Shown: positions 54,835 through 63,998, counted from the first letter of the stretch. The stretch is DNA of 64,000 nucleotides from Clostridia bacterium (GCA_017403155.1 JAFQOP010000012.1:1-64000); one strand, 5' to 3'. Program-made: numbers and translations. Notes: generated from the sequence alone by a model not told the origin.

Positions 54835-57800
54835 ATGAACAAAAAGCTATTGTCCATAATCGCACTGATTCTGGCGCTTTGCTTCGTTCTTGCTTCCTGC
54901 GGTGGCGAAGATCCGACCGACACCCCCAAGACAGACGATCACAAGCACAGCTTCGAGAGCGACGTATGGACGTATGATGCGACCATGCACTGGCATGCAG
55001 CAATCTGCTCTCACAAGACAGAGAGAGCTGACATCCAGGGTCACGTCGATGAAAACATCGACGGTGTGTGCGACGTTTGTGCATATGACGCAGACCACAC
55101 GCACACCTACAAGGAGGCCTGGTCCTTTGATGCTGAAAAGCATTGGCACGAGTCCGACTGCTACCACAAGGTGGTTTCGGCACTCGAAGAGCATACCCCC
55201 GACAGCATGGGCATTTGTACCGCATGCGGATACGTTGTATCCGACCCCGACGTTGATACCGTCAAGGACGCTATCACAGTTGGAACAAATCAGTCTACCT
55301 TCATCGAAAACGGTCTTGTCGAGCTCGGCAACGGTTACTACGAGCTCGTTCCCGCAACGATAGGACGCGGCACCGTTACCGTAACCGAGAGCGGCTACTC
55401 CACCTGGAGGATCGAGGGCGAGTATAACGTTACCTTATCCGAGGACGGCACCGTTGTTCTCGAGGGCGACTTCGTTTCGTCCGAGTTCTTCCTTAACGGT
55501 GACGCTTATGCATTCAACTGCTCTTCCTTCAACTACTACGACGATGCTCAGTACCACGGTCTGACACTCGTTAACGAGAACGGTGAGCCCCTTACCGCGC
55601 TTGAGGGCACGGCATATCTGGTAAGCTCCAACGGTGACATCTTCACAACGTTCGTGTTTGATATCGAAGAGGCAGATGAGCCCGAGCACTTTGAGCTTGT
55701 TAAGGGCATCTATGATATGGCAGCCTACGAGTTCAGAGACGGCTATCTCTACGTAGTTACCATGATGGACGGCACCGAGTACTACTACACGGCAACCGAG
55801 GACGGCGTATTCGCTGTTATGAGCTACTACGATATGTGGGATGCATACGACTACGTTACCGAGCTTCTTCCTCTTGCTACCGTAGATAACCTCAAGGGAT
55901 ATCAGTTCCCCACCAACTTTGTCGGTCTTGCTGACGGCGTAGCATTCTACGGTACAGAGGACCTTGTTGCAACCCTGTACTCTATGGCATCGGTAGACAA
56001 CCTTAACGGTGATTTTACCGAGAGTGTAGAGGACGGTGTTTACTCCTTCAGCTTCGGCTTCTACGAGAGCGGATACCTCTACGTTATCGAGGTAAGCTTC
56101 ACTCTTGACGAGGAGAGCTATGCCATCAAGACGGTTTCTCTCACCTCCTCCGCATACGCAGAGAACCAGCTTGAGGTTATTAATGAGGCTACCGAGGAGG
56201 CTCCCGCTACCTACAGGGTTCTTGCAGATGAGCTTCCCGAGAACGTCTACACCATCGAGATCGAGCAGAACGTTGAGGTTGAGAATCCCTACAGCCCCGA
56301 CACCCTTCTCATGAAGGACTTCGACCTTGTTGACGGCGAGGGTAACCTCATTGAGGACACCATCACCATCGAAAGCACAGTTCAGTCCTCCATCGGATTC
56401 CTTAACGTTACTCCCGACACAGCAATGTTCGCGTTCAACACTATCGAGTTCGCAGGCGAGAATGTTAGTGCAGGTGCTATCGGCGGTCTTATCCCCTACT
56501 ACTTCCAGGGTAACGACTTCTTCACCCTTACCACCTACGCGCCCGCAGGCACCACCTTCGAGCTTGAGCTTATCGTAAACGGCAGCTCCACCTTCTACAC
56601 CGTTAACGTTGTAGATCCCGTTGCTACCGAAATTTTCGCAGGCTCTCTTGAGGACCACTACAATGAGTGGGGTGAGCCTTCCGGCAACCACGTTCTCTAC
56701 GAGACCGACTACGTTATCTCTCATCAGGGTGACAGCAAGATTATTGCAGCTCACCTCGACAAGCAGGTTGGCGATATCATTATCACCGTTTCTGTTGACG
56801 GTGTAACCGTTGAGGGTGACTTTGTTAACGAGGCTGTCGTAGGCGCAGACGGCGAGAGTATGATCCCCACCACGGGCTATAACCTCCGCAGTCTCCCCAT
56901 GGGCACATATACCTTCACCTTTACCTCGACCTTTGACGAGAGCCTTACCGCCTCTATCGAGGTTGAGATTATCGAGCCCTACGTTGACCCCAACGCTCCC
57001 GTAGCAGATGCCTTCCCCAACGCAGGTGCAGGAACCGATAGTGATCCCTATATGATCACCGAGCTTGGCACATACATAGCAAGCGTACCCGCTGATGGAA
57101 CCGTTTACTATGTCTTCACTGCTACCGAGGCAGGTGAGTATTCCTTCACCTTCGAGGGTGACTTCTGGGTATATATGGATACTCATTCCAACTTTGCCCT
57201 TCTCAACGACGGCCTTACCCCCACGAGCAGCAACACCTTAGTTTATACACTTGAGCCCGGAGGTTCGGTTTATTTCACCGTTTCCTGCTACTACGAACCC
57301 AGTATGGCTCAGGATGTCGCTTTCACCGTTTCAACCATCGGCGGCGGTGACGAGGGCGGCAACGTTGTTGACGAGGGCAGCTTCGTCCTTGACGATACCA
57401 ACGCAGGCACCGGACTTGCAGGCACGTATGAGTACGTCCTTTACGACGACAACACCGTTGAGCTCACTCTTAACGGCGAGCCCGTTACGGCATTCTCCCT
57501 TGTTTACAATGGCTCCGTATGGAACATTGAATCCATCTACCCCGGTATTATGATGACTCTCGGTTCTCCCGCAACTCTTGTTGACGAGAGCCGCAATCCC
57601 ATCACTGCCCTTGAGGGTACCGCATACATCTACCAGATCGGCCCCGGCGGCTACGTGCTTCTCTCCATTGATTTCGGAGCTACCGAAGGCGGCGAGGGCG
57701 GCGAAGGCGGCGAAGGCGGCGAGGGTAGCGAGAACGGCACCGGTGCTGAGGATGATCCTTACCTCATCACTATTCCCACCGAGGTTACTCTTAACTCCGA

Positions 57801-59934
57801 CACTAATAACAAGGAATACTTCTCATTTACAGCTACCGAGTCGGGCTACGTTACCGTAACCTACCCTAACGAGGATTCCTACTGCGACTATTTTCTCTTC
57901 AATGATGGCAACGCAGACGGCAGCGTTTCTGACACCACCCACCTCACCACCGCCTTCACCTTCTACGTTGAGGCGGGCAACACCTACAGAGTAGGTCTTT
58001 CCACCTGGAATGTAGCAGGCGAATACACCGTTACGCTCTCCTTTGAGGCAGGCGAGCCTCCCGTTGACGAGACTCCCGACCCCAGCTACGTTGACCTCAT
58101 ACTCGGTGACAACGCTCTTCCCGGCGTTATCTACAATCACAACTGCATTCCCACCTACGCGACCTTCACCGCTACCGAGGACGGTCTTTACACCCTTTCT
58201 GCGGCAGACGGCGAGTATAACGCAGACGTTAACGATGCAAACGGGGATTATCTCACTCTTCCCTACACCTTCATTCTTCACGAGGGTGAGTCTGTAACCT
58301 TCACGGTTAAGCTCAACGACTGGACTCTTTCCGAGGACATCCTTGACCTCGTTCTCACAAGAGACGGCGATATCCCCGCCCCCGTTACCGATTTCGACCT
58401 CCTCGACTCCGAGAGCCAGGTTGTTACCGATATCGAAATTGAGACAGGCGTGAACTACTACTTCACGTTCCAGCTCAACGACCCCACCGAGGTTGATATG
58501 TCTCTGGTCACTATGCTTATCGATGGCGAGAACCTCAACGCAGAGTTCAATATGGACGACATGACGGCATACAACAACTGCCTTGTCGTTGAATACGAAT
58601 CCTACGAGGGCAGGCTCCTCGTTAAAACCCGCAGGGCTCCCGTAGGCACCACCTTCACCTTCACCCTCACTCTTGACGAGGCTGTTAACACCTACAACGT
58701 AACCGTTGTTCCCACTTGTCCCACCTATCTCTACGCAGGTCAGGCGACCGAGATGTGGGGATCCTTCGAGCTTGAGGAGAAGGATAGCCTTGAAATCACT
58801 GCAGGTACGAGCGCATTCCTCGGTGCATACGCCAACAGACTTACCGCTGATGACGTAACTGTTACCCTCAACGGCACTCCCGTTGACGCGAGTGCGCTTA
58901 TCATCAACGAGTTCTGGGATAACGATCTCGGCAACAGCTGCCCCTCCGTTATCTATGATCTCTCCACCCTTGCAGCAGGCGAATACACCTTTGTATTTGC
59001 ATCTGTCTCTAACCCCGCGCTTACCAAGACTGTTACCGTTACGGTTACTGAGTCGACAGGCGGCAACGGCGGCGAAACCGCTGGCGGCGTTGAGGGTACC
59101 TACCTCGGCACCGACAACTTCGGCAACCAGGCGCTTACCCTCGTTATCGATGCTAGCACAGTTACCTTCAACTACTCTCACCCCTACATGGGCAACACCT
59201 CCATCGTTGCTAACTACGAGATTTCAGACGGCGCGATGACACTCTACGACCCCGCAACGGGCGATGAGATTCCCCTCATGGCCGCCTACGTTACCCTCGC
59301 TGGCGGCGTTCCCGCATATGCCTCCTACAACGGCACCGACTACACCCTCGTTAAAGAGGGCGGCGAGGCAGAGGCTAACGTTGAGGGCACCTACCTCGGC
59401 ACCGACAACTTCGGCAACCAGACGCTCACCCTCGTTATCGATGCTAGCACAGTTACCTTCAACTACTCTCACCCCTACATGGGAGAGAACTCCATCGTTG
59501 CTAACTACGAGATTTCAGACGGCGCGATGACACTCTACGACCCCGCAACGGGCGATGAGATTCCCCTCATGGCAGGCTACGTTACCCTCGCTGGCGGCGT
59601 TCCCGCATACGCCTCCTACAACGGCACCGATTACACCCTCGTTAAAGAGGGCGGCAACGAGGGTGGCGAGGAAGGTGGCATCATCGGTGACGGAAGCGAG
59701 ACCAATCCTTACGTTCTCGGTGCAGGCACCGTCCAGGCTGTTGCAGACAATATGCAGCCCCTCTTCGTTCAGGTTCAGGCAGGCTACACCGCTACCATCA
59801 ACGGCATGGCTGCATTCTATGCTCCCGAGGATGCTTACACCTCTCTTGGAAACACCGTAACTCCCTCCGTCGACACCCTTTACCTCATCTTCGGTGCAGG
59901 CATGGCTATCGAGATTACCGGTGCAGAGGCTTAA
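54835..59934 (+). CDS. Giant multidomain surface lipoprotein
   Basis: 1699-residue lipoprotein; lipobox LASC (Cys22). A Cys/His-rich head (residues 36-140) repeats a pattern HTHTYKEAWSFDAEKHWHES.C and ends in CTACGYV. The body is built of beta-rich domains: two PPC-like units (about 720-830 and 960-1080), a repeated TALEGTAYL-containing module (about 255 and 920), and a Gly-Glu-rich linker near 950. The C-terminal region has two nearly identical 92-residue copies (DNA 59089-59655). No catalytic motif is visible; surface display or adhesion is inferred. It has a good ribosome-binding site (AGGAGG) 65 bases after the preceding gene and a terminator at 59997-60026. Confidence 0.85.
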   Translation: MNKKLLSIIALILALCFVLASCGGEDPTDTPKTDDHKHSFESDVWTYDATMHWHAAICSHKTERADIQGHVDENIDGVCDVCAYDADHTHTYKEAWSFDAEKHWHESDCYHKVVSALEEHTPDSMGICTACGYVVSDPDVDTVKDAITVGTNQSTFIENGLVELGNGYYELVPATIGRGTVTVTESGYSTWRIEGEYNVTLSEDGTVVLEGDFVSSEFFLNGDAYAFNCSSFNYYDDAQYHGLTLVNENGEPLTALEGTAYLVSSNGDIFTTFVFDIEEADEPEHFELVKGIYDMAAYEFRDGYLYVVTMMDGTEYYYTATEDGVFAVMSYYDMWDAYDYVTELLPLATVDNLKGYQFPTNFVGLADGVAFYGTEDLVATLYSMASVDNLNGDFTESVEDGVYSFSFGFYESGYLYVIEVSFTLDEESYAIKTVSLTSSAYAENQLEVINEATEEAPATYRVLADELPENVYTIEIEQNVEVENPYSPDTLLMKDFDLVDGEGNLIEDTITIESTVQSSIGFLNVTPDTAMFAFNTIEFAGENVSAGAIGGLIPYYFQGNDFFTLTTYAPAGTTFELELIVNGSSTFYTVNVVDPVATEIFAGSLEDHYNEWGEPSGNHVLYETDYVISHQGDSKIIAAHLDKQVGDIIITVSVDGVTVEGDFVNEAVVGADGESMIPTTGYNLRSLPMGTYTFTFTSTFDESLTASIEVEIIEPYVDPNAPVADAFPNAGAGTDSDPYMITELGTYIASVPADGTVYYVFTATEAGEYSFTFEGDFWVYMDTHSNFALLNDGLTPTSSNTLVYTLEPGGSVYFTVSCYYEPSMAQDVAFTVSTIGGGDEGGNVVDEGSFVLDDTNAGTGLAGTYEYVLYDDNTVELTLNGEPVTAFSLVYNGSVWNIESIYPGIMMTLGSPATLVDESRNPITALEGTAYIYQIGPGGYVLLSIDFGATEGGEGGEGGEGGEGSENGTGAEDDPYLITIPTEVTLNSDTNNKEYFSFTATESGYVTVTYPNEDSYCDYFLFNDGNADGSVSDTTHLTTAFTFYVEAGNTYRVGLSTWNVAGEYTVTLSFEAGEPPVDETPDPSYVDLILGDNALPGVIYNHNCIPTYATFTATEDGLYTLSAADGEYNADVNDANGDYLTLPYTFILHEGESVTFTVKLNDWTLSEDILDLVLTRDGDIPAPVTDFDLLDSESQVVTDIEIETGVNYYFTFQLNDPTEVDMSLVTMLIDGENLNAEFNMDDMTAYNNCLVVEYESYEGRLLVKTRRAPVGTTFTFTLTLDEAVNTYNVTVVPTCPTYLYAGQATEMWGSFELEEKDSLEITAGTSAFLGAYANRLTADDVTVTLNGTPVDASALIINEFWDNDLGNSCPSVIYDLSTLAAGEYTFVFASVSNPALTKTVTVTVTESTGGNGGETAGGVEGTYLGTDNFGNQALTLVIDASTVTFNYSHPYMGNTSIVANYEISDGAMTLYDPATGDEIPLMAAYVTLAGGVPAYASYNGTDYTLVKEGGEAEANVEGTYLGTDNFGNQTLTLVIDASTVTFNYSHPYMGENSIVANYEISDGAMTLYDPATGDEIPLMAGYVTLAGGVPAYASYNGTDYTLVKEGGNEGGEEGGIIGDGSETNPYVLGAGTVQAVADNMQPLFVQVQAGYTATINGMAAFYAPEDAYTSLGNTVTPSVDTLYLIFGAGMAIEITGAEA
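59089..59655 (+). repeat. 291-bp tandem duplication near the 3' end of the giant lipoprotein gene
   Basis: Two copies, 59089-59364 and 59380-59655, with a 291-bp period (97 codons), differ at only a few positions. Each encodes a beta-rich module starting VEGTYLGTDNFGNQ. The high identity indicates recent duplication or gene conversion. Confidence 0.93.
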
Positions 59935-59996
59935 TTCAAGATTTGTGTAAAACTCTAAAATCAATTGTATTTGCGAGATAATTGCAAGTACAGTTA

Positions 59997-60026
59997 AAGA
60001 GCCCCACGAAAATTCGTGGGGCTCTT
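59997..60026 (+). terminator. Terminator of the giant lipoprotein gene
   Basis: AAGAGCCCCACGAA/TTCGTGGGGCTCTT perfect 14-bp stem with an AA loop, 62 bases after the stop. Confidence 0.9.
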
Positions 60027-60046
60027 CCATTAGATAGATTGCAAAC

Positions 60047-60093
60047 ACAAAGAGAGAACAAATCGGGTTCAAAGCCGAAATGTCCTCTCTTTT
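60047..60093. other. Second structured hairpin in the intergenic region
   Basis: AAAGAGAG (60049-60056) pairs with CTCTCTTT (60085-60092), with an inner TCGG/CCGA stem and internal loops. It ends in a run of T (TTTTTC). It may be a further terminator. Confidence 0.45.
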
Positions 60094-60100
60094 TCTGATG

Positions 60101-60236
60101 GTGAAGTTTTTGTTAACACAAAAGTGAAGTTGTGGTATGCACAGTGAAATTGCTCGCCAAGGCTTGCAGTGAAGTTAAGTTTGCCCACTTTGCCAAAGAC
60201 AAAACTTCACTATCCGTAGGATAACTTCACTTGCCC
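60101..60236. repeat. Palindromic repeat element built of GTGAAGTT/AACTTCAC units
   Basis: In 136 bases there are GTGAAGTT units at 60101, 60124 and 60169 and a variant GTGAAATT at 60143; inverted AACTTCAC units occur at 60203 and 60223. Short hairpins sit between them (ATCCGTAGGAT). The layout looks like a small mobile or REP-like intergenic repeat, but no other copy is visible in this window. Nothing coding is seen between 59935 and 60256. Confidence 0.6.
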
Positions 60237-60256
60237 GAATGGGAAAACTTAGTTTT

Positions 60257-61675
60257 TTATTTTGTTTTCAAATATTCGTCGATTGCCGCGGCAGCTACCT
60301 TGCCCGCACCCATCGCGGAGATAACCGTCGCCGCGCCGGTAACGGCATCGCCGCCCGCATAAACGGCATCGCGGCTTGTTTTGCCGCCATCGTCTACGAT
60401 TATACCGCCGCGCGAGTTAACGGCAAGACCGTCGGTCGTGTTTTTGATGAGGGGATTGGGGGTGGTGCCTATCGCCATAATAACGGTGTCAACGGGAATA
60501 TCAAACTCCGACCCTTCGATTAGTTCGGGGCGGCGTCTGCCGCGCTCGTCGGGCTCGCCGAGGCGCATTTTCTGGCATCTCATACCCGTAACGAAGCCGC
60601 ACCGCGGGTCGCGGGGGGTGTCCTTATTCTCATAGCCGAAGATTTCGACAGGTGAGGTGAGGAGCATAAGCTCGACCCCCTCCTCCACCGCATGCTCGAC
60701 CTCCTCCCTTCTGGCAGGAAGCTCCTCGAGGGAGCGACGGTAAACTATGTATACCTTCTCTGCCCCGAGGCGAAGCGCGGTGCGCGCCGCGTCCATAGCA
60801 ACGTTGCCGCCGCCGACAACCGCAACGGTGCCACCCTTCATTATGGGGGTGTCGGGATTGTCGAGATACGCCTTCATAAGATTGGAGCGCGTGAGAAACT
60901 CGTTGGCGGAATAGACGCCCTTGTAGCTCTCACCGGGAATACCCATAAAGCTCGGCAGACCTGCACCCGAGGCAATATACACCGCCTCAAAGCCGCGCTC
61001 AAACAGCTCGTCCACCGTCAGGGTTTTTCCTATTATTATATTCGTCATAATCTCGACGCCGAGCGCCTTGAGGTTGTCGACCTCACGCTTTACTATTGCC
61101 TTTGGCAGACGGAACTCGGGAATGCCGTAGACAAGCACACCGCCAGCGGTGTGAAGTGCCTCAAACACAGTTACCTTGTAGCCAAGCCGCGCAAGGTCAC
61201 CCGCGCAGGTAAGACCCGAGGGGCCTGAGCCGACTACGGCTACCTTGTGTCCGTTGGATGCAGGCACGGGAACTGCCGACGATGCGTGTGCGTTATGCCA
61301 ATCGGCAACGAAGCGCTCGAGTCTGCCTATACCGACGCTCTCGCCCTTTATTCCGCGCACGCATTTAGACTCGCACTGTCTTTCCTGGGGACAAACTCTG
61401 CCGCAGACGGCAGGAAGGGCGGAGGTGGATGAGATTATCTCATACGCACCTTCAAAGTCGCACTCCTTGATTTTTGCTATAAATTCGGGAATTCTTATGT
61501 TTACGGGGCAGCCGTCCTTGCAGGGCATATTCTTGCAGCCGAGGCAGCGAAGCGCCTCGTCAACTGCCTGCTCCTCGGTGTAGCCGAGGGCAACCTCGGA
61601 GAAGTTGTGTGCGCGCACCTTCGGGTCTTGGGTAGGCATCTCGTTTCTGTCGGGTCTCATATTAAATTTTGCCAT
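60257..61675 (-). CDS. nfnB: NfnB / glutamate-synthase small-subunit-type oxidoreductase
   Basis: 472-residue flavoprotein. The N-terminal ferredoxin-like region carries two 4Fe-4S-type Cys sets (CLGCKNMPCKDGCPVNI and CGRVCPQERQCESKCV). An FAD site (VAVVGSGPSGLTCAGDLA) and an NADPH site (VAVVGGGNVAMDAARTALRLGA) follow, with a final GDAVTGAATVISAMGAGKVAA. Annotated alone it would be GltA/GltD-like. The direct pairing with NfnA (one-base gap) supports the NfnAB electron-bifurcating NADH-dependent ferredoxin:NADP oxidoreductase. The start ATG 61675 replaces a longer open frame that overlaps nfnA. Confidence 0.9.
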   Translation of the reverse strand: MAKFNMRPDRNEMPTQDPKVRAHNFSEVALGYTEEQAVDEALRCLGCKNMPCKDGCPVNIRIPEFIAKIKECDFEGAYEIISSTSALPAVCGRVCPQERQCESKCVRGIKGESVGIGRLERFVADWHNAHASSAVPVPASNGHKVAVVGSGPSGLTCAGDLARLGYKVTVFEALHTAGGVLVYGIPEFRLPKAIVKREVDNLKALGVEIMTNIIIGKTLTVDELFERGFEAVYIASGAGLPSFMGIPGESYKGVYSANEFLTRSNLMKAYLDNPDTPIMKGGTVAVVGGGNVAMDAARTALRLGAEKVYIVYRRSLEELPARREEVEHAVEEGVELMLLTSPVEIFGYENKDTPRDPRCGFVTGMRCQKMRLGEPDERGRRRPELIEGSEFDIPVDTVIMAIGTTPNPLIKNTTDGLAVNSRGGIIVDDGGKTSRDAVYAGGDAVTGAATVISAMGAGKVAAAAIDEYLKTK

Positions 61676-61676
61676 A

Positions 61677-62531
61677 TTACTTTGCCCCCTTCCCGAAGAG
61701 GTTGCAGGTTTGCTCATGCTTTTTTCTCTCGAAATCGCGATACATATTAGAGCGTGAGATAGCCTCGTCAAAGTCGACCTCATATCCGTTAAAGTCGGGG
61801 CCGTCAACGCAAGCGAATTTGGTCACACGCTTGCCGTCCTTCACAAGAGTGAGGCGACAGCCTCCGCACATTCCCGTGCCGTCAATCATTATAGGATTCA
61901 TAGAAACGTCACACGGGGTGCCACTTGGACGCACCGCTGCAACCACGAACTTCATCATAACAAGAGGACCTATCGTGATGACCTTATCAAATTTTTCACC
62001 GCTGTCAAAAAGCTCTGTGATAGGTACGCAGACGTTTCCCTCTCTGCCGTAGGAGCCATCGTCTGTCATAACGAAGAGCTCGTCCGATGCGGCACGGAAC
62101 TCGTCCTCAAGGATAACGAGCTCACGGCTTCTGAAGCCTATTACGGAGGTAACGGCAGCACCCATTTCATGCAGCTTCTCTGCGATAGGAAGCGCAATGG
62201 CGCAGCCAACGCCGCCGCCCACGATGAGCACGCGCGAAAGTCCGTCAAGCTCGGTGGGCACGCCGAGCGGCCCTGCGAAGTCCTGTATAGCCTCGCCTGC
62301 CTCAAGGTGCGCGAGCTTCTCTGTGGTGGAGCCAACCGCCTGAAAAATTATCTTCACCCACCCTGCGGTGCGGTCATAGCCCGCGACGGTCAGAGGTATT
62401 CTCTCCCCCTCCTCATCAACGCGCAGTATGATAAACTGCCCGGGCTCTGCCTTCGCCGCCACAAGTGGCGCCTCGATCTTCATTTCCGTAACTGTGGGGT
62501 TAAGTATCTTTTTTTCGACTATCTTATACAT
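61677..62531 (-). CDS. nfnA: NfnA / sulfide-dehydrogenase-like FAD/NAD-binding subunit
   Basis: 284-residue subunit related to dihydroorotate dehydrogenase electron-transfer protein PyrK. An FAD-binding domain (GQFIILRV...ERIPLTVAGYD) and NAD-binding domain (VLIVGGGVGCAIALPIAEKL) precede a 2Fe-2S site (MCGGCRLTLVKDGK...CVDGPDFNG). With NfnB it couples NADH and reduced ferredoxin oxidation to NADP+ reduction in anaerobes. The start ATG 62531 follows AAGGAGG; a longer open frame into the CRISPR flank is not supported by the family. A promoter lies at 62573-62601. Confidence 0.9.
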   Translation of the reverse strand: MYKIVEKKILNPTVTEMKIEAPLVAAKAEPGQFIILRVDEEGERIPLTVAGYDRTAGWVKIIFQAVGSTTEKLAHLEAGEAIQDFAGPLGVPTELDGLSRVLIVGGGVGCAIALPIAEKLHEMGAAVTSVIGFRSRELVILEDEFRAASDELFVMTDDGSYGREGNVCVPITELFDSGEKFDKVITIGPLVMMKFVVAAVRPSGTPCDVSMNPIMIDGTGMCGGCRLTLVKDGKRVTKFACVDGPDFNGYEVDFDEAISRSNMYRDFERKKHEQTCNLFGKGAK

Positions 62532-62572
62532 TTTCCCCCTCCTTATTGCCTTAATCTTAAAATATACTAGAT

Positions 62573-62601
62573 ATTTTATCACAACACGCCCTATTTGTAA
62601 A
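62573..62601 (-). promoter_or_regulatory. nfnAB promoter (SigA type)
   Basis: Minus-strand TTTACA (62596-62601), a 17-nt spacer and TAAAAT (62573-62578), 42 bases before the nfnA start. Confidence 0.7.
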
Positions 62602-62727
62602 GGGTAAAGTTGCATTTTTATGTCCATTTTATGAGGTATATTCTTCCGATGCTCATTCGAAGGGTTCCATCTATCGAAAAACAGAACAGCATCGATCTGA
62701 TACTGTTCTGCTTCGTTCAAATATCTT

Positions 62728-63819
62728 ATTCTGTGTTGCCCTAAAAATACACTATTCTCAAACATGCTGTTCAACATTCTTACCTGCACATCTGTTTGAT
62801 TTCCCTATAAAATTACACTACTCTCAAACTATGGGTGCGCCCGTACGAGTTTTGGTCTTGTTTGAGTTCCCTATAAAATTACACTACTCTCAAACGTTCG
62901 TCGTGGATGGCGAGCCATGGGCGTCGTTTGAGTTCCCTATAAAATTACACTACTCTCAAACTTATCTTCAGGGTGATGATGGAGCTCTTGGGTTTGAGTT
63001 CCCTATAAAATTACACTACTCTCAAACTTAAAGGTATGCATATCAACCCACTCAGAAGTTTGAGTTCCCTATAAAATTACACTACTCTCAAACGTGGGAA
63101 GTGTGGGCTCTGGATACCTCTCAGTTTGAGTTCCCTATAAAATTACACTACTCTCAAACCTCAAGCGAGTCGCGCATGCCGTCAAGGTAGTTTGAGTTCC
63201 CTATAAAATTACACTACTCTCAAACCTGGTATGGGACTTGCAAGAGCTGCTCTGCGTTTGAGTTCCCTATAAAATTACACTACTCTCAAACGTTATAAGC
63301 CATCACGCACCTCGGGAGAAAGTTTGAGTTCCCTATAAAATTACACTACTCTCAAACGGCTATTGCTCGGGCTATTACGGCGCACCGGTTTGAGTTCCCT
63401 ATAAAATTACACTACTCTCAAACCGCTCGACGGGTGGGACTCTATAAGCTATCGTTTGAGTTCCCTATAAAATTACACTACTCTCAAACACAGATGCCTA
63501 CTATACTTACATGTTACAGGTTTGAGTTCCCTATAAAATTACACTACTCTCAAACTGGTACGACATATACCTCGGCCGACAATTCGTTTGAGTTCCCTAT
63601 AAAATTACACTACTCTCAAACACATCCATATCCACACCGAACATATTATTAGTTTGAGTTCCCTATAAAATTACACTACTCTCAAACCAACTCCCTATGT
63701 GGAATCCCCTCGAAGGTGTTTGAGTTCCCTATAAAATTACACTACTCTCAAACCATTTATCCACGATAGGCGCGGCTTGACGAGTTTGAGTTCCCTATAA
63801 AATTACACTACTCTCAAAC
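62728..63819 (-). CRISPR. CRISPR array, type II-like repeat, 16 good repeats plus a degenerate distal one
   Basis: Sixteen 36-bp repeats start every 66 bases from 62794 to 63784, with spacers of exactly 30 bp. On the minus strand the repeat reads GTTTGAGAGTAGTG... and ends ...GAACTCAAAC; this start and the 36/30 layout are typical of type II arrays. Repeats at 62860-63819 are identical; the one at 62794 has one change (GTTTGAT for GTTTGAG on the plus strand). One more, strongly degenerate copy (62728-62763) keeps about 15 of the last 17 plus-strand bases and is also followed by a 30-bp spacer. Decay at the left and a promoter at the right (63907-63935) show that transcription runs right to left and the newest spacers lie at 63754-63783. 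Sixteen spacers in all. Confidence 0.97.
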
Positions 63820-63906
63820 CTCAAATTCGGATCAATATCCGAGTGTCGGCTCACGAAACCGCGAGATTGATGGCAGTATTTATAGAGATACGGCAATTAC
63901 AAGATT

Positions 63907-63935
63907 ATTATAGCATATAAAATATGATTTTTCAA
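63907..63935 (-). promoter_or_regulatory. CRISPR leader promoter
   Basis: Minus-strand TTGAAA (63930-63935), a 17-nt spacer and perfect TATAAT (63907-63912). Transcription would begin near 63900 and give an 80-nt leader before the first repeat. The -35 starts directly after the stop codon of the upstream gene. Confidence 0.8.
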
Positions 63936-63998
63936 CTAGAATTCGCATAGGTCGGTGTCGATGACCGTCCTTTTCTCAAAATCGAGCTTGTTATACGC
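63936..63998 (-). CDS. 3' end of a cas gene, probably csn2 (partial)
   Basis: Twenty codons of an open frame enter from the right edge on the minus strand and end with a TAG at 63936-63938. The visible C-terminus includes KRTVIDTDLCEF; an ...IID.DLCE... ending is, as I recall it, seen in Csn2 proteins. In type II-A loci csn2 is the gene directly before the array leader, which is the position here. The fragment is short, so the assignment is tentative. Confidence 0.5.
   Translation of the reverse strand, partial: AYNKLDFEKRTVIDTDLCEF

Noticed and set aside
55435..59181. Long open frames (583 and 452 codons) opposite the giant lipoprotein gene
   Set aside because: Low-complexity antisense shadows of repetitive coding sequence, with no recognisable domain.
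62728..62800. tracrRNA anti-repeat
   Set aside because: The similarity lies in the half next to a 30-bp spacer, exactly in register with the array, and the following bases lack the usual tracrRNA stem-loops; a decayed terminal repeat is simpler.
62831..63652. Short open frames inside the CRISPR array
   Set aside because: They are translations of the repeats themselves (repeating EFPIKLHYSQT) and not genes.
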